Assembly (NCBI RefSeq): GCF_011745145.1
Contig: NZ_CP050191.1
Span: 4,109,327-4,173,326, forward strand
Direction: 5' to 3'
Source: Mycobacterium sp. DL440
Lineage (GTDB): Bacteria; Actinomycetota; Actinomycetes; Mycobacteriales; Mycobacteriaceae
DNA: 64,000 nt
Both the position numbers and the translations under genes were made by a program. This document shows positions 1 through 8,156 of this stretch, one piece after another. How positions within the stretch are numbered: the first letter of the stretch is position 1; every line of letters begins with the position of its first letter. The notes below the pieces were generated by a model. That model had not been told where the DNA came from and ran no database searches. It was given only the letters and a program-made list of their open reading frames with translations.

Positions 1-426
1 CACCCGGCTACGACACCGTCCACCCGGCCGTCACGCCCCGGCGCGCCCACCGTCGAGGAGGTGGTCGCCGTGGCCCAGTCGCATGTCCTGCCGCCGCAGC
101 GTAGCTATCTGAAATCGGCTGAGCGGCTTCATGAGTCGGCCGATGTGCTCGAAACGGTGTGGCGCGACATCGCCGACGGCCTGGCCCCGGTGGCGGCGCG
201 GGATGTCTACAAGCAACGCCAGGCGGTGGCCATGGTGGCCGCGGCGCGGTGGATCACCGCGGCATCCCTGGCCCGGCCCGAAACCCGCGGCCTGCACCGT
301 CGCGAAGACCTGCCCGAATCGGATCATCGCTACGAGCACCGCATCCTCGTCGGCGGTCTCGACGAATTGTGGACCGCACCTGATCCCGTTGCCCCACAGC
401 TCATCTCCTCGGAGGCCGTAGCGTGA
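1..426 (+). CDS. FAD-binding fumarate reductase/succinate dehydrogenase-like flavoprotein, C-terminal part
   Basis: The frame is open from base 1, so the gene begins upstream of the window and only the last 141 residues are visible. The motif TRGLHRREDLPESD followed by a YEHRI-type strand is typical of the C-terminal helical domain of the fumarate reductase/succinate dehydrogenase/APS reductase flavoprotein family. The FAD-binding part is outside the window, so cofactor and substrate cannot be judged. The TGA stop overlaps the GTG start of the next gene, a ferredoxin (GTGA), so the two are translationally coupled. Together they probably form a flavoprotein/iron-sulfur pair. The substrate is unknown. 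Confidence 0.7.
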   Translation, partial: HPATTPSTRPSRPGAPTVEEVVAVAQSHVLPPQRSYLKSAERLHESADVLETVWRDIADGLAPVAARDVYKQRQAVAMVAAARWITAASLARPETRGLHRREDLPESDHRYEHRILVGGLDELWTAPDPVAPQLISSEAVA

Positions 427-830
427 TCGAGATCGTCAGCCCGACCGCATGCATCAAGTGCGACGTCTGCGTCAAGGTGTGCCCCACCGACGTCTTCGAT
501 CGGGGCGCCGACGGGGTACCGGTGATCGCCCGCCAGTCCGATTGCCAGACCTGCTTCATGTGCGAGGCCTACTGCCCCACCGATGCGCTCTACGTCTCCC
601 CGGTCTCCGCACCCGTCGGCGCCGACAGCGCGCACGCGTCCGAATCCGCGGTCAGCGCCGCAGGGCTGCTCGGCGGCTACCGGGAGATGGTCGGCTGGGG
701 CCGAGGCCGGTCCCCCGGGTCCCGCCTCGACCAGAATCCCGTGCTGTCCACCATTCCGCCCCTGGCGGAGCCGCGGCTGAGCGCCCCGGCGGTGTTGGCC
801 GACGGGCCCTGGAATCACCCTGCGGGCTAG
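423..830 (+). CDS. 4Fe-4S dicluster ferredoxin
   Basis: A 135-residue protein with two complete cluster motifs near the N-terminus: CIKCDVCVKVCP (about residues 11-22) and CQTCFMCEAYCP (about residues 41-52). Each is the CxxCxxCxxxCP pattern that ligates a [4Fe-4S] cluster. The C-terminal 70 residues are low-complexity (Ala/Gly/Pro rich) and match no domain I recognise. The GTG start overlaps the stop of the upstream flavoprotein gene, so it likely serves as that protein's electron-transfer partner. The 3' end overlaps that of the convergent uvrD1 gene by a few bases. Confidence 0.85.
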   Translation: MIEIVSPTACIKCDVCVKVCPTDVFDRGADGVPVIARQSDCQTCFMCEAYCPTDALYVSPVSAPVGADSAHASESAVSAAGLLGGYREMVGWGRGRSPGSRLDQNPVLSTIPPLAEPRLSAPAVLADGPWNHPAG

Positions 831-3163
831 AGCTTTTGCACCGGTGCGTGATTGTGCATGAGCTTGACGCGGCCCGCACTGCCGAAGTCGATCAGTGACA
901 TCGCCGTTTCTCCCATGCCCGAGACTTCCTCGACGCGACCCAGGCCGTACTTGTCGTGAGTGACCCGGTCGCCGGGCTCCAGCGTGATCACCGGACGGTT
1001 GCGGGCGGGCGCCGGCCGTGATGGCGACGGGCGCGGCGATCCGTAGCGGCCGGCATTCCCGACCGGGGCACTGAGCGACGACGACGGCTGCTCGATACGC
1101 CGCCAGTTGATCAGGTCCTCCGGAATCTCCCGCAGGAACCGCGATTCCGGGTTGAGCATGGGCTGCCCCCACGACGACCGCACCTTGGCCCGGCTCAAGT
1201 AGAGGCGCTTACGGGCCCGCGTGATGCCGACGTAGGCCAGCCGGCGTTCCTCGGACAACTCGTTGGGATCGCCCAATGCCCGCATGTGCGGGAACATGCC
1301 GTCCTCCCAGCCGGTGACGAACACCGCCGGGAACTCCAGCCCCTTGGCCGTGTGCAGCGTCATCATCGTCACCACGCCCGCGCCGTCTTCGGGGATCTCG
1401 TCGGCGTCGGCCACCAGTGACACCCGCTCCAAGAACTGGGCCAGCACCCCGGTGTCGGGGATGTCCTCGTCGACCGGCTCCCCCTCGCCCTGTTCTGCCA
1501 GAGCCTGGGCATTGGCCAGGTCGGTGCTGAATTCGTGTGCAACGCTGACCAATTCGTTGAGGTTGTCCAACCGGGCCAGATCCTGCGGATCGCTGGAGGC
1601 CTCCAGCTCACGGCGGTAGCCGGTCCGTTCCAGCACGGCCTCGACCAGATCGCCCAGCTCGTCATCGAGCTTGCCACGCAGCTGGTCCAGCATCTGGACA
1701 AACGAGGCGATGGCCTTCTCCGAGCGGGAGTTGAGCATCGGCACCCGTCCTTCGGCGGCGGCCTGCAACGCGTCGTTGAAGCTGCCCCCGGCGTTCTCGG
1801 CGTACACCGCAACGCAGGCCTCGGCCCGGTCGCCGATGCCGCGGCGCGGGGTGTTGAGGATGCGGCGCATGCTCACCGCGTCACCCGGATTGTCCAGCAC
1901 CCGCAGGTAGGCGACGATGTCGCGGATCTCGCGACGCTCATAGAACCGCACCCCGCCGACGACCTTGTACGGGATACCGGCACGGATGAACACTTCCTCC
2001 AGCGCGCGCGAGGAGTTGTTGGTGCGGTAGAAGACCGCGACGTCACCGTATTTCACGCCCTCGCGGTCGGCCAGCGCGTCGATCTCCTCCGCGACGAAGC
2101 GGGCCTCGTCGTGCTCGTTGTCGGCGACATAGCCGACGATGAGCTCACCCTCGCCTTCCTCGGTCCACAGCCGCTTCTCCCGGCGGCCCGTGTTGCGGGC
2201 GATCACCGAGTTGGCCGCGTTCAGGATGGTCTGGGTTGAGCGGTAGTTCTGCTCCAGCAGGATGGTCGTCGCGTCCGGGTAGTCGCGCTCGAAGTCCTCG
2301 ATGTTGCGGATCGTCGCACCGCGGAACGCGTAGATGGACTGATCGGCATCACCCACCACGCACAGTTCCGATGCCGCCACCCCGTCGTTCTCGTCGAGGT
2401 GGTGTCCGACCAACTCCCGCACGAACATGTACTGCGCATGGTTGGTGTCCTGGTACTCGTCGACCAGGATGTGGCGGAAGCGGCGCCGGTAGTACTGGGC
2501 GATCTGCGGGAAGGCCTGCAGGATGCCGACCGTCTCACCGATCAGATCGTCGAAGTCCAGGGCATTGGCCGCACGCAGCCTGCGCTGATACTCGCCGTAG
2601 ACCTGGGCGACGATGCCGGCCATCTCCTCAGCCGCCTCCGAGGCCTCGGCTGCCGCCTGCTCGGGACCGATCAGCTCGTTCTTGAGATTGGAGATCCCGT
2701 TGGCCAGCAGCCGCGGCGAATACCGCTTGGTGTCCAACCCCATGTCCTTGCCGATCATCATCAGCAGGCGCCGCGAATCGTCGGAGTCGTAGATCGAGAA
2801 GTTGGAGTTCAGGCCCGGCACCAGCGATGCCTGGTTGCGCAGGATGCGTACGCAGGTGGAGTGGAACGTCGAAACCCACATGTTGCGGGCCCGCGGGCCG
2901 ACCAGCTGGACCACGCGTTCCCGCATCTCGGCGGCGGCCTTGTTGGTGAAGGTGATGGCCAGGATCTGCCCCACCCCGACGTCGCGCGCGGCAAGCAGAT
3001 AGGCGATACGCCTGGTCAGCACCGCCGTCTTGCCCGACCCGGCCCCAGCGACGATCAGCAGCGGCGACCCCTCGTGCAGCACCGCTTGGCGCTGTTGCGG
3101 GTTGAGACCGTCGAGAAGGTGGTCTACGTCGACGGCGGCCGGAAAGGTGGGAGTAATGCTCAT
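827..3163 (-). CDS. uvrD1: ATP-dependent DNA helicase UvrD1 (PcrA-type, SF1A)
   Basis: A 778-residue 3'-5' DNA helicase used in nucleotide excision repair and, in mycobacteria, in Ku-stimulated unwinding at breaks. Visible SF1 motifs: Walker A AGAGSGKT (39-46), motif Ia ITFTNKAAAEM (70-80), Walker B VDEYQDT (234-240), then QNYRS, the motif V region TLHTAKGLEFPAVF and motif VI VGITRARKRLYL. A C-terminal segment with GDRVTHDKYGLGRV resembles the Tudor-like RNA polymerase-interacting tail of PcrA/UvrD. Length is close to the 771 residues of M. tuberculosis UvrD1. It is divergent from the chorismate mutase gene, as Rv0949/Rv0948c are in M. tuberculosis, and the ku and ligD genes lie in the same window. 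Confidence 0.96.
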   Translation of the reverse strand: MSITPTFPAAVDVDHLLDGLNPQQRQAVLHEGSPLLIVAGAGSGKTAVLTRRIAYLLAARDVGVGQILAITFTNKAAAEMRERVVQLVGPRARNMWVSTFHSTCVRILRNQASLVPGLNSNFSIYDSDDSRRLLMMIGKDMGLDTKRYSPRLLANGISNLKNELIGPEQAAAEASEAAEEMAGIVAQVYGEYQRRLRAANALDFDDLIGETVGILQAFPQIAQYYRRRFRHILVDEYQDTNHAQYMFVRELVGHHLDENDGVAASELCVVGDADQSIYAFRGATIRNIEDFERDYPDATTILLEQNYRSTQTILNAANSVIARNTGRREKRLWTEEGEGELIVGYVADNEHDEARFVAEEIDALADREGVKYGDVAVFYRTNNSSRALEEVFIRAGIPYKVVGGVRFYERREIRDIVAYLRVLDNPGDAVSMRRILNTPRRGIGDRAEACVAVYAENAGGSFNDALQAAAEGRVPMLNSRSEKAIASFVQMLDQLRGKLDDELGDLVEAVLERTGYRRELEASSDPQDLARLDNLNELVSVAHEFSTDLANAQALAEQGEGEPVDEDIPDTGVLAQFLERVSLVADADEIPEDGAGVVTMMTLHTAKGLEFPAVFVTGWEDGMFPHMRALGDPNELSEERRLAYVGITRARKRLYLSRAKVRSSWGQPMLNPESRFLREIPEDLINWRRIEQPSSSLSAPVGNAGRYGSPRPSPSRPAPARNRPVITLEPGDRVTHDKYGLGRVEEVSGMGETAMSLIDFGSAGRVKLMHNHAPVQKL

Positions 3164-3234
3164 ATTGCCCCCAAACCTACCGCTGACCGGGGACAGTTTT
3201 GCGTTGGCACGGGCCCGCCTGGGACGATCAGACC

Positions 3235-3477
3235 GTGCCCGACATCGATGACCTGCGCCGCGAGATCGACGAACTCGACGCCACCATCCTGGCCGCCGTG
3301 CAGCGCCGCGCCGAGGTCTCCAAAGAGATCGGCAAGGCCCGGATGGCCTCCGGCGGCACCCGGCTGGTGCACAACCGTGAGATGCAGGTCATCGAGCGCT
3401 ACAGCGTGCTCGGCCCCGAAGGCAAAGACCTGGCCATCCTGCTGCTGCAGCTCGGCCGCGGCCGACTGGGCCACTAG
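3235..3477 (+). CDS. chorismate mutase, AroQ-delta type (Rv0948c-like)
   Basis: Converts chorismate to prephenate in phenylalanine/tyrosine synthesis. About 80 residues, the all-helical AroQ fold. The run EIDELDATILAAVQRRAEVS starts helix 1, with catalytic-type Arg and Glu. The C-terminal LLLQLGRGRLGH closely matches the end of Rv0948c, which is activated by complex formation with DAHP synthase. I chose the GTG at 3235 (VPDIDDLRREID); an in-frame TTG at 3199 would add 12 residues that lack family similarity. The gene is divergent from uvrD1, with about 70 bp between the start codons. Confidence 0.92.
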   Translation: MPDIDDLRREIDELDATILAAVQRRAEVSKEIGKARMASGGTRLVHNREMQVIERYSVLGPEGKDLAILLLQLGRGRLGH

Positions 3478-3483
3478 AACTGC

Positions 3484-5517
3484 TCAGCGCCCCGGCGGTT
3501 TGGCCGGCATCTTGAGCGAGTCGAGCAGCCACGGCGTCAGCCACTGGACCGCCTCGGACGTCGGGTGCACCCCGTCGCTGCGCATCCGGACCCCGTTGAT
3601 CTTCGCGGTGTACTTGCCGTCCGGGTTGAGCTTGTCGTTGAAATCCAGCACCGACACATTGGACCGTTGTCCGACCACACTGCGAAGCATGGTGTTCCAG
3701 GCCTGCACCCGGCCCGGCTGATCCTCGGGGTACAGCGTCCCATCCGACCGCTCGCCGCGCCGGTTGTACGGCGCCGTGGTCACCACTACACGGGCACCGG
3801 TCGCGCTGAGAATGTCCAACGCCCGCTGCAGCTCACCTTTGAGATAGGTGTCGTAAGCGTCGTTGCCGACGTGCATCCACCGCCCGTGCCAGGTCCGGTC
3901 CACAACCTCCCAGCGCCCGATCATCAGCAGCACGGTGTCGGGACGATCATGGGCGATCCGCTGGGCCCAGCGCTCCGGCCAGGAATCGCACTCCGGCTTC
4001 TGGTTCAGCGTCTCCCCGGCTGACCGGTACGGACCGCCGCGGGCGATGCCGCAGCCGATGGTCGTGTAATCGCTGAAATGAAAACCCGGTGTGGCGGGCA
4101 GATACCGCATCAACGTCCACGCCACCGAGTCGCCGAACACCGCGACGCTCCGCGTGCCGGGCGGAAGCGCCGGCGCCGGTCCCACCGGGACGGCCCGCTC
4201 CGCACCGATGTCCTGCTCGGACGCCGCGGCGGCCATCACGTCCGGGCCCGCCGGGCGGGTTGGGACGCCGACCGGGACGACCGCCATCGTGACCACCGCG
4301 GCGGTCGCCACCGTGGCCGCCGCCAGCCGCAGCATCGGGACGTGCTGAGGGCGCCAGTGCCGGACCGGCTGCTCGATCGCCCACCAGGACACCCACGACA
4401 CCGCGATCGTGACTGCGCACCGCAGCGCCAGCAGTGACCAGCCGGCCAGGCCGGTGCGTTCGCCGTTGAGGATCAGGAAGATCGGCCAGTGCCACAGGTA
4501 GACGCCGTAGGAGATGACGCCGAGCGTGACCAGCGGGGACCAGGCCAGCGCGCGGGCGACGTAGCCGTCCTGGTCCAGTGCGACGGGGGCGACGACGAGC
4601 ACGGCGCCCACGGCCACCACGATCAGCAGCCCGTGGTGGAATTCGTCGGCGCTGCCGGTCGCCAGGTGCGCGGCCAGCGCCAGCACCGCGATACCGATCA
4701 CCGGCAACGTCCAGGCGACCCAGCGCCGCCACCGGGTGCGGATCAGCGTGCCCGACATCGTCAGCGCCGACCAGTCACGGACCAGCAGTGCCGCGGCAGC
4801 CGCACCGATCAGCAGCGCCTGCGCCCGGGTGTCGGTGCCGAAGTACACGCGGTTGAGCTCAGCGGCGTCGCCGGACAACAGGATCGCCGCCACGGCCGAG
4901 CCCACCACGCCAAGTACCGCCAGCACGAAGACCACGGCGCGGGTCGCGCCAATCAAACGGGGGTGCGGACGGTCCGTCGTGAAACGACGCACCAGCAGCG
5001 CCGCGGCCAGCACCAGCAACGGCCACAGCAGGTAGTACTGCTCCTCGACCGCCAGCGACCAGGTGTGCTGCAACGGCGAGGGAGTGGCACCCTGGCTGAA
5101 GTAGTCGGTGTCCGCTGCGACGAACACCCAGTTGGCCATCCAGAAGAACGCCCCGACCGCGTCCTCGCGCAGCGAGGTCACCGCTTCGGAGGGGAACAGC
5201 GGCCGGGCGATCACGACGGCCAAGGTCATCAGCACCATCGCCGGCAGCAGACGCTTGGCCCGGCGGATCCAGAAGCCTTTGAGGTCGATGCGCTCGGTAC
5301 GGCGGAACTCGTCGAGCAGCAGTGAGGTGATCAGGAATCCGCTGAGCACGAAGAAGACGTCGACGCCGATGAAACCTCCGGCCACACCCGGCACCCCGCC
5401 GTGGCCGGCCAGCACCAGGGCCACCGCGATCGCGCGGATGCCGTCGAGTGCCGGGATGTCACGCCGGATGGAGGCACGCCGACGACGACTGGCAGCACGG
5501 ACCGGCGCCGCAGTCAC
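3484..5517 (-). CDS. OafA/YrhL-type membrane acyltransferase with C-terminal SGNH domain
   Basis: About 677 residues. The N-terminal acyltransferase-3 domain (about 25-390) starts with LDGIRAIAVALVLAGH, containing the putative catalytic His, followed by GFIGVDVFFVLSGFLIT and WSLAVEEQYYLLWP, and has roughly ten hydrophobic helices. A periplasmic SGNH hydrolase-like domain (about 445-677) carries the GDS block (AVFGDSVAWTL) and the C-terminal DGVHPTSEA block with the Asp/His pair. Such proteins O-acylate cell-surface sugars or lipids; the acceptor here is unknown. The start is a GTG at 5517 (VTAAPVRAA), preceding the basic N-terminus and the first motif; upstream codons show no family similarity. 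It is divergent from the ROK regulator. Confidence 0.88.
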   Translation of the reverse strand: MTAAPVRAASRRRRASIRRDIPALDGIRAIAVALVLAGHGGVPGVAGGFIGVDVFFVLSGFLITSLLLDEFRRTERIDLKGFWIRRAKRLLPAMVLMTLAVVIARPLFPSEAVTSLREDAVGAFFWMANWVFVAADTDYFSQGATPSPLQHTWSLAVEEQYYLLWPLLVLAAALLVRRFTTDRPHPRLIGATRAVVFVLAVLGVVGSAVAAILLSGDAAELNRVYFGTDTRAQALLIGAAAAALLVRDWSALTMSGTLIRTRWRRWVAWTLPVIGIAVLALAAHLATGSADEFHHGLLIVVAVGAVLVVAPVALDQDGYVARALAWSPLVTLGVISYGVYLWHWPIFLILNGERTGLAGWSLLALRCAVTIAVSWVSWWAIEQPVRHWRPQHVPMLRLAAATVATAAVVTMAVVPVGVPTRPAGPDVMAAAASEQDIGAERAVPVGPAPALPPGTRSVAVFGDSVAWTLMRYLPATPGFHFSDYTTIGCGIARGGPYRSAGETLNQKPECDSWPERWAQRIAHDRPDTVLLMIGRWEVVDRTWHGRWMHVGNDAYDTYLKGELQRALDILSATGARVVVTTAPYNRRGERSDGTLYPEDQPGRVQAWNTMLRSVVGQRSNVSVLDFNDKLNPDGKYTAKINGVRMRSDGVHPTSEAVQWLTPWLLDSLKMPAKPPGR

Positions 5518-5603
5518 GTCATGCCCTCCCGTCTTGGCGTCCGAGCCCCAGAGTTTAGGGGGCGCCGGTCGCCGAATCGGGAAGGCGCGGCGGGAAAATC
5601 CTC

Positions 5604-5663
5604 GCGAACAGACGCGCCGGTACCCCGTTCGCGCGTTTTCCGGGTACCGGCGCGTCTGTTCGC
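5604..5663. repeat. 22-bp perfect inverted repeat between divergent genes
   Basis: Arms 5604-5625 and 5642-5663 are perfectly complementary over 22 bp with a 16-nt loop. The left arm contains GAACAGACGCGCCGGTACCC. It lies between the acyltransferase and ROK starts, so it is not a terminator for either coding sequence. Neither side has an adjacent T-run. It could be an operator, a cruciform, or one copy of a dispersed palindromic repeat. Confidence 0.8.
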
Positions 5664-5668
5664 CGGTC

Positions 5669-5696
5669 TTGCAATCACGGTGGCCGGAACTATTCA
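5669..5696 (+). promoter_or_regulatory. candidate promoter for the ROK regulator
   Basis: TTGCAA (5669-5674), a 16-bp spacer and TATTCA (5691-5696) form a weak sigma-A-like promoter 53 bp upstream of the ROK ATG. It starts six bases after the right arm of the 22-bp inverted repeat. Assigned by eye only. Confidence 0.3.
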
Positions 5697-5748
5697 GTCC
5701 GACGGGCGGGCGCGGCCACAATCGCCTCAGGCGAGGGTGGCGGATCCG

Positions 5749-6891
5749 ATGAGCATGCAAGTGAGTGACAACGGTGGGGGTGGCGCGGTACTGCGCGCGG
5801 TGCTCGAGTTGGGTGCCGCGCCGCGCAGCCTCATCGCCCGGCATGCCGGGCTGTCCCCGGCCACGGTCACCACGGCGGCCCGCAGGCTGATCCAGGCCGG
5901 ACTGGTCGTCGAACTGCCCGACACCACCACTGCCGGCGTGGGCCGTCCGTTCGTGCCACTGGCCGTCAACGCTGCGGGCAACATCGCGCTCGCCCTGCAC
6001 ATCGCCGCACAGCACATCACCGTCGCGGCCGTCGACATCGCCGGAACACTGCTCCACCACAAGCGCGTCCGCCACACCAGCAACGACCCCGACCAGATCC
6101 TGCACACCGCCGCCGCCGAGATCGCCCACGTTCGCGATTCGATGAACGGTTCGACCCGCATCATCGGCCTCGGGGTGGCTACCGGCGGCTGGGTCGACAC
6201 CACGGGCGGAACGGTGATCGAACACGGCTTCCTGGGCTGGAAGAACGTCCCAGTGCGCGAGGTGTTGTCCGCGCAGACCGGACTGCACACCGAAATCGAC
6301 AGCCATGCGCGCGCACTCGTGCACGCCGAGCACCTGTTCGGCCGAGAGCGCGGCGCCGCCAGTACCTTCGCCCTGTTCGTCGGCAACGTGATCGACACCG
6401 CCTTCGCGGTCCACGGCCAGGTCCACTACGGGCGGCGGGCAGCCGCCGGTTCGATCGCCGGCCTGGCAGCAGGTGCGGGCGAGGCCACCCGGCTCCACCA
6501 GTTCTCCGACGCCGCGCTCAGCGCACGGGCGGTGCGTATGGGCCTGCTGCCCTTACCGGATCCCGCCGAACTCGCTTCGGCTGCGGCAACACCACATTCA
6601 CCGGCGAACGCCCTGTTCGTCGAACGCGCCACCGCACTCGGCCGAATGGCGGCATCCCTGATCGATCTGCTCAACCCGGATACCTTCATCGTCTCGGACC
6701 GCGCCTTCGACGCCCCGGGCGTCGGGGAGGCGTACCGGGCGGCCATCCGCGCCCACTCCGTCACCGGTGCCGATCCAGGCACCCTGGTCGGCAGCTCCTT
6801 CTCCGGATGGGTGCTCTCGGCCACCGCCGCCGCGGTGATCCTGTGGCCGTTGTACGCCGCGCCATTGGCGATGACGGCCTCTGCCGCCTGA
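5749..6891 (+). CDS. ROK-family transcriptional regulator
   Basis: About 380 residues. The N-terminal winged HTH (about 15-60) has RSLIARHAGLSPATVTTAAR and is followed by a ROK sugar-kinase-like domain. A retained Asp in TEIDSHARALVHAE corresponds to the catalytic region of ROK kinases. The cysteine-rich zinc motif (CxCGxxGCxE) of classical ROK proteins is absent; that region reads GRRAAAGSIAGLAAG. It therefore probably acts as a ligand-responsive regulator rather than a kinase. The ATG at 5749 (MSMQVSD) follows a GAGGGTGG Shine-Dalgarno. The organosulfur operon starts 224 bp downstream on the same strand, which makes it a plausible local regulator of that operon; this is inference from position. 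Confidence 0.85.
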   Translation: MSMQVSDNGGGGAVLRAVLELGAAPRSLIARHAGLSPATVTTAARRLIQAGLVVELPDTTTAGVGRPFVPLAVNAAGNIALALHIAAQHITVAAVDIAGTLLHHKRVRHTSNDPDQILHTAAAEIAHVRDSMNGSTRIIGLGVATGGWVDTTGGTVIEHGFLGWKNVPVREVLSAQTGLHTEIDSHARALVHAEHLFGRERGAASTFALFVGNVIDTAFAVHGQVHYGRRAAAGSIAGLAAGAGEATRLHQFSDAALSARAVRMGLLPLPDPAELASAAATPHSPANALFVERATALGRMAASLIDLLNPDTFIVSDRAFDAPGVGEAYRAAIRAHSVTGADPGTLVGSSFSGWVLSATAAAVILWPLYAAPLAMTASAA

Positions 6892-6927
6892 GCCGTTTTC
6901 GCGTATTCGAACTGCCCCCGAAACGGC
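6892..6927 (+). terminator. possible weak terminator after the ROK gene
   Basis: GCCGTTT (6892-6898) and AAACGGC (6921-6927) can pair across a 22-nt loop and are followed by a moderately T-rich stretch. The stem is short and there is no clean U-run, so this is only suggestive. Confidence 0.3.
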
Positions 6928-6931
6928 CAAT

Positions 6932-6961
6932 TTCATTCGCACTTATTTTAATTGGAATGAA
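6932..6961. promoter_or_regulatory. AT-rich inverted repeat upstream of the organosulfur operon
   Basis: TTCATTC (6932-6938) and GAATGAA (6955-6961) form a 7-bp inverted repeat separated by 16 nt of AT-rich sequence, unusual in this GC-rich window. It lies about 155 bp upstream of the substrate-binding protein start and could be an operator, perhaps for the ROK regulator. Confidence 0.35.
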
Positions 6962-7115
6962 TGTTGACGCCGCGTGGTGCATCGGCAAAAGTCTGGGAAT
7001 GTCAACGGAATGCCGTGTCGAGCCGACTCGACGAGCTCGGCGGATAGTCGAAATCTGCTGTTGTCGCCCATATTTCACCGACTGAATCCAATTCTTAAGC
7101 CAGACAAGGGACAAC

Positions 7116-8156
7116 ATGCAACATTTACTTCATCGTCTGTCGCTGGTGGCGGCCATGGTGGTCGTTGCCTCCGCGACCGCGTGCGCCACCGATGACTCCG
7201 CCGGCACCAGCCTCGATGCGCCGTTGCCGACCGAGATTCCTCCGGGCACATCGCTGCACGCCTCACTCGACGAGACGAAGGTCTATCTGGAAGTCACCAA
7301 CCAGAAGCTGCCGTTCACCGTCTCGGAATGGGCGAAGGTCACCGCAGGGCCGGACGTCACCGAAGCCTTCCGGGGCGATGCGCTCGACATCTCCTCCAAC
7401 GCCGGCATCCCGCCGATCCAGGCCCATGCCACCGGCGTCGACACCAAGATCGTCGGCGTCAAGGTACGCAGCCAGCCCACCTATCAGTTCGCCGCCGCTC
7501 CGGGAGCCAACGTCAACACCGTTGCCGACCTGCGCGGCAAACGCATCGGCTTCTCCCCCGGCCAGGCCCAGGGCGTGATCGTACTGCGCACCCTGGCCGA
7601 TGCCGACATTCCCCTCGACCAGGTCGAACTCGTCGAACTCGAGAGCACCCAGTTCCTCACCGCACTGCAAGGCAAGCAGATCGACGTCGCCCCGATGGGC
7701 GGCACCAACCTGGCCAAGTACCTGCACCAGTACGAAGCCGAGGGCGCAAAGGGAATCAAAACCGAGGCGATCGACGCACTTTCGATCCTCTGGGCCCCCA
7801 CCAAGACCCTCAAGGATCCCGGCAAGCTCGCGACAGTCGCCGAACTGGTCAAGCACTGGGCCCGAGGTGAGGTCTACGCGTACGAACATCCCGAGGAATG
7901 GGTGCAGAAGTTCTACGTCGGAAACGAAGGACTCACACCCGAGGGCGGCAAGATCGTGCTGCAGGAGCAGGGCAAGCCGTACTTCCCGCCGAATTGGGAC
8001 GACGCGATCACCTGGGAGCAGGAAACCATCGACCTGGTCACCAGATCGGGGTGGTTCGGAGAACCGTTCCCCGCCGGAGAACTCTTCGACCGCCGTTTCG
8101 AAAAGATTGCCTCCGAGGCGGTTTCGGAAGAGTACCGGGCGGAGACCAACGCATGA
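7116..8156 (+). CDS. ABC importer substrate-binding lipoprotein, SsuA-like
   Basis: A 346-residue secreted lipoprotein. The signal sequence ends in a lipobox-like VASATAC, with Cys at about residue 23. The body looks like the SsuA/TauA/NMT1 family: GDALDISSNAGIPPIQA followed by TVADLRGKRIGFSPGQAQG, the standard loop that precedes the second lobe. The family binds aliphatic sulfonates, taurine or related small organosulfur or organonitrogen compounds. The stop overlaps the permease start (ATGA). The downstream monooxygenases support an organosulfur substrate, but its exact identity is not visible. Confidence 0.88.
   Translation: MQHLLHRLSLVAAMVVVASATACATDDSAGTSLDAPLPTEIPPGTSLHASLDETKVYLEVTNQKLPFTVSEWAKVTAGPDVTEAFRGDALDISSNAGIPPIQAHATGVDTKIVGVKVRSQPTYQFAAAPGANVNTVADLRGKRIGFSPGQAQGVIVLRTLADADIPLDQVELVELESTQFLTALQGKQIDVAPMGGTNLAKYLHQYEAEGAKGIKTEAIDALSILWAPTKTLKDPGKLATVAELVKHWARGEVYAYEHPEEWVQKFYVGNEGLTPEGGKIVLQEQGKPYFPPNWDDAITWEQETIDLVTRSGWFGEPFPAGELFDRRFEKIASEAVSEEYRAETNA

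Noticed and set aside
2399..3721. Long plus-strand frame antisense to uvrD1
   Set aside because: Arg/Gln/His/Val-rich shadow of the helicase; it runs on through the chorismate mutase gene in another frame.
5518..6498. Long minus-strand extension upstream of the acyltransferase
   Set aside because: It runs antisense through the ROK gene and shows no family similarity before the GTG at 5517.
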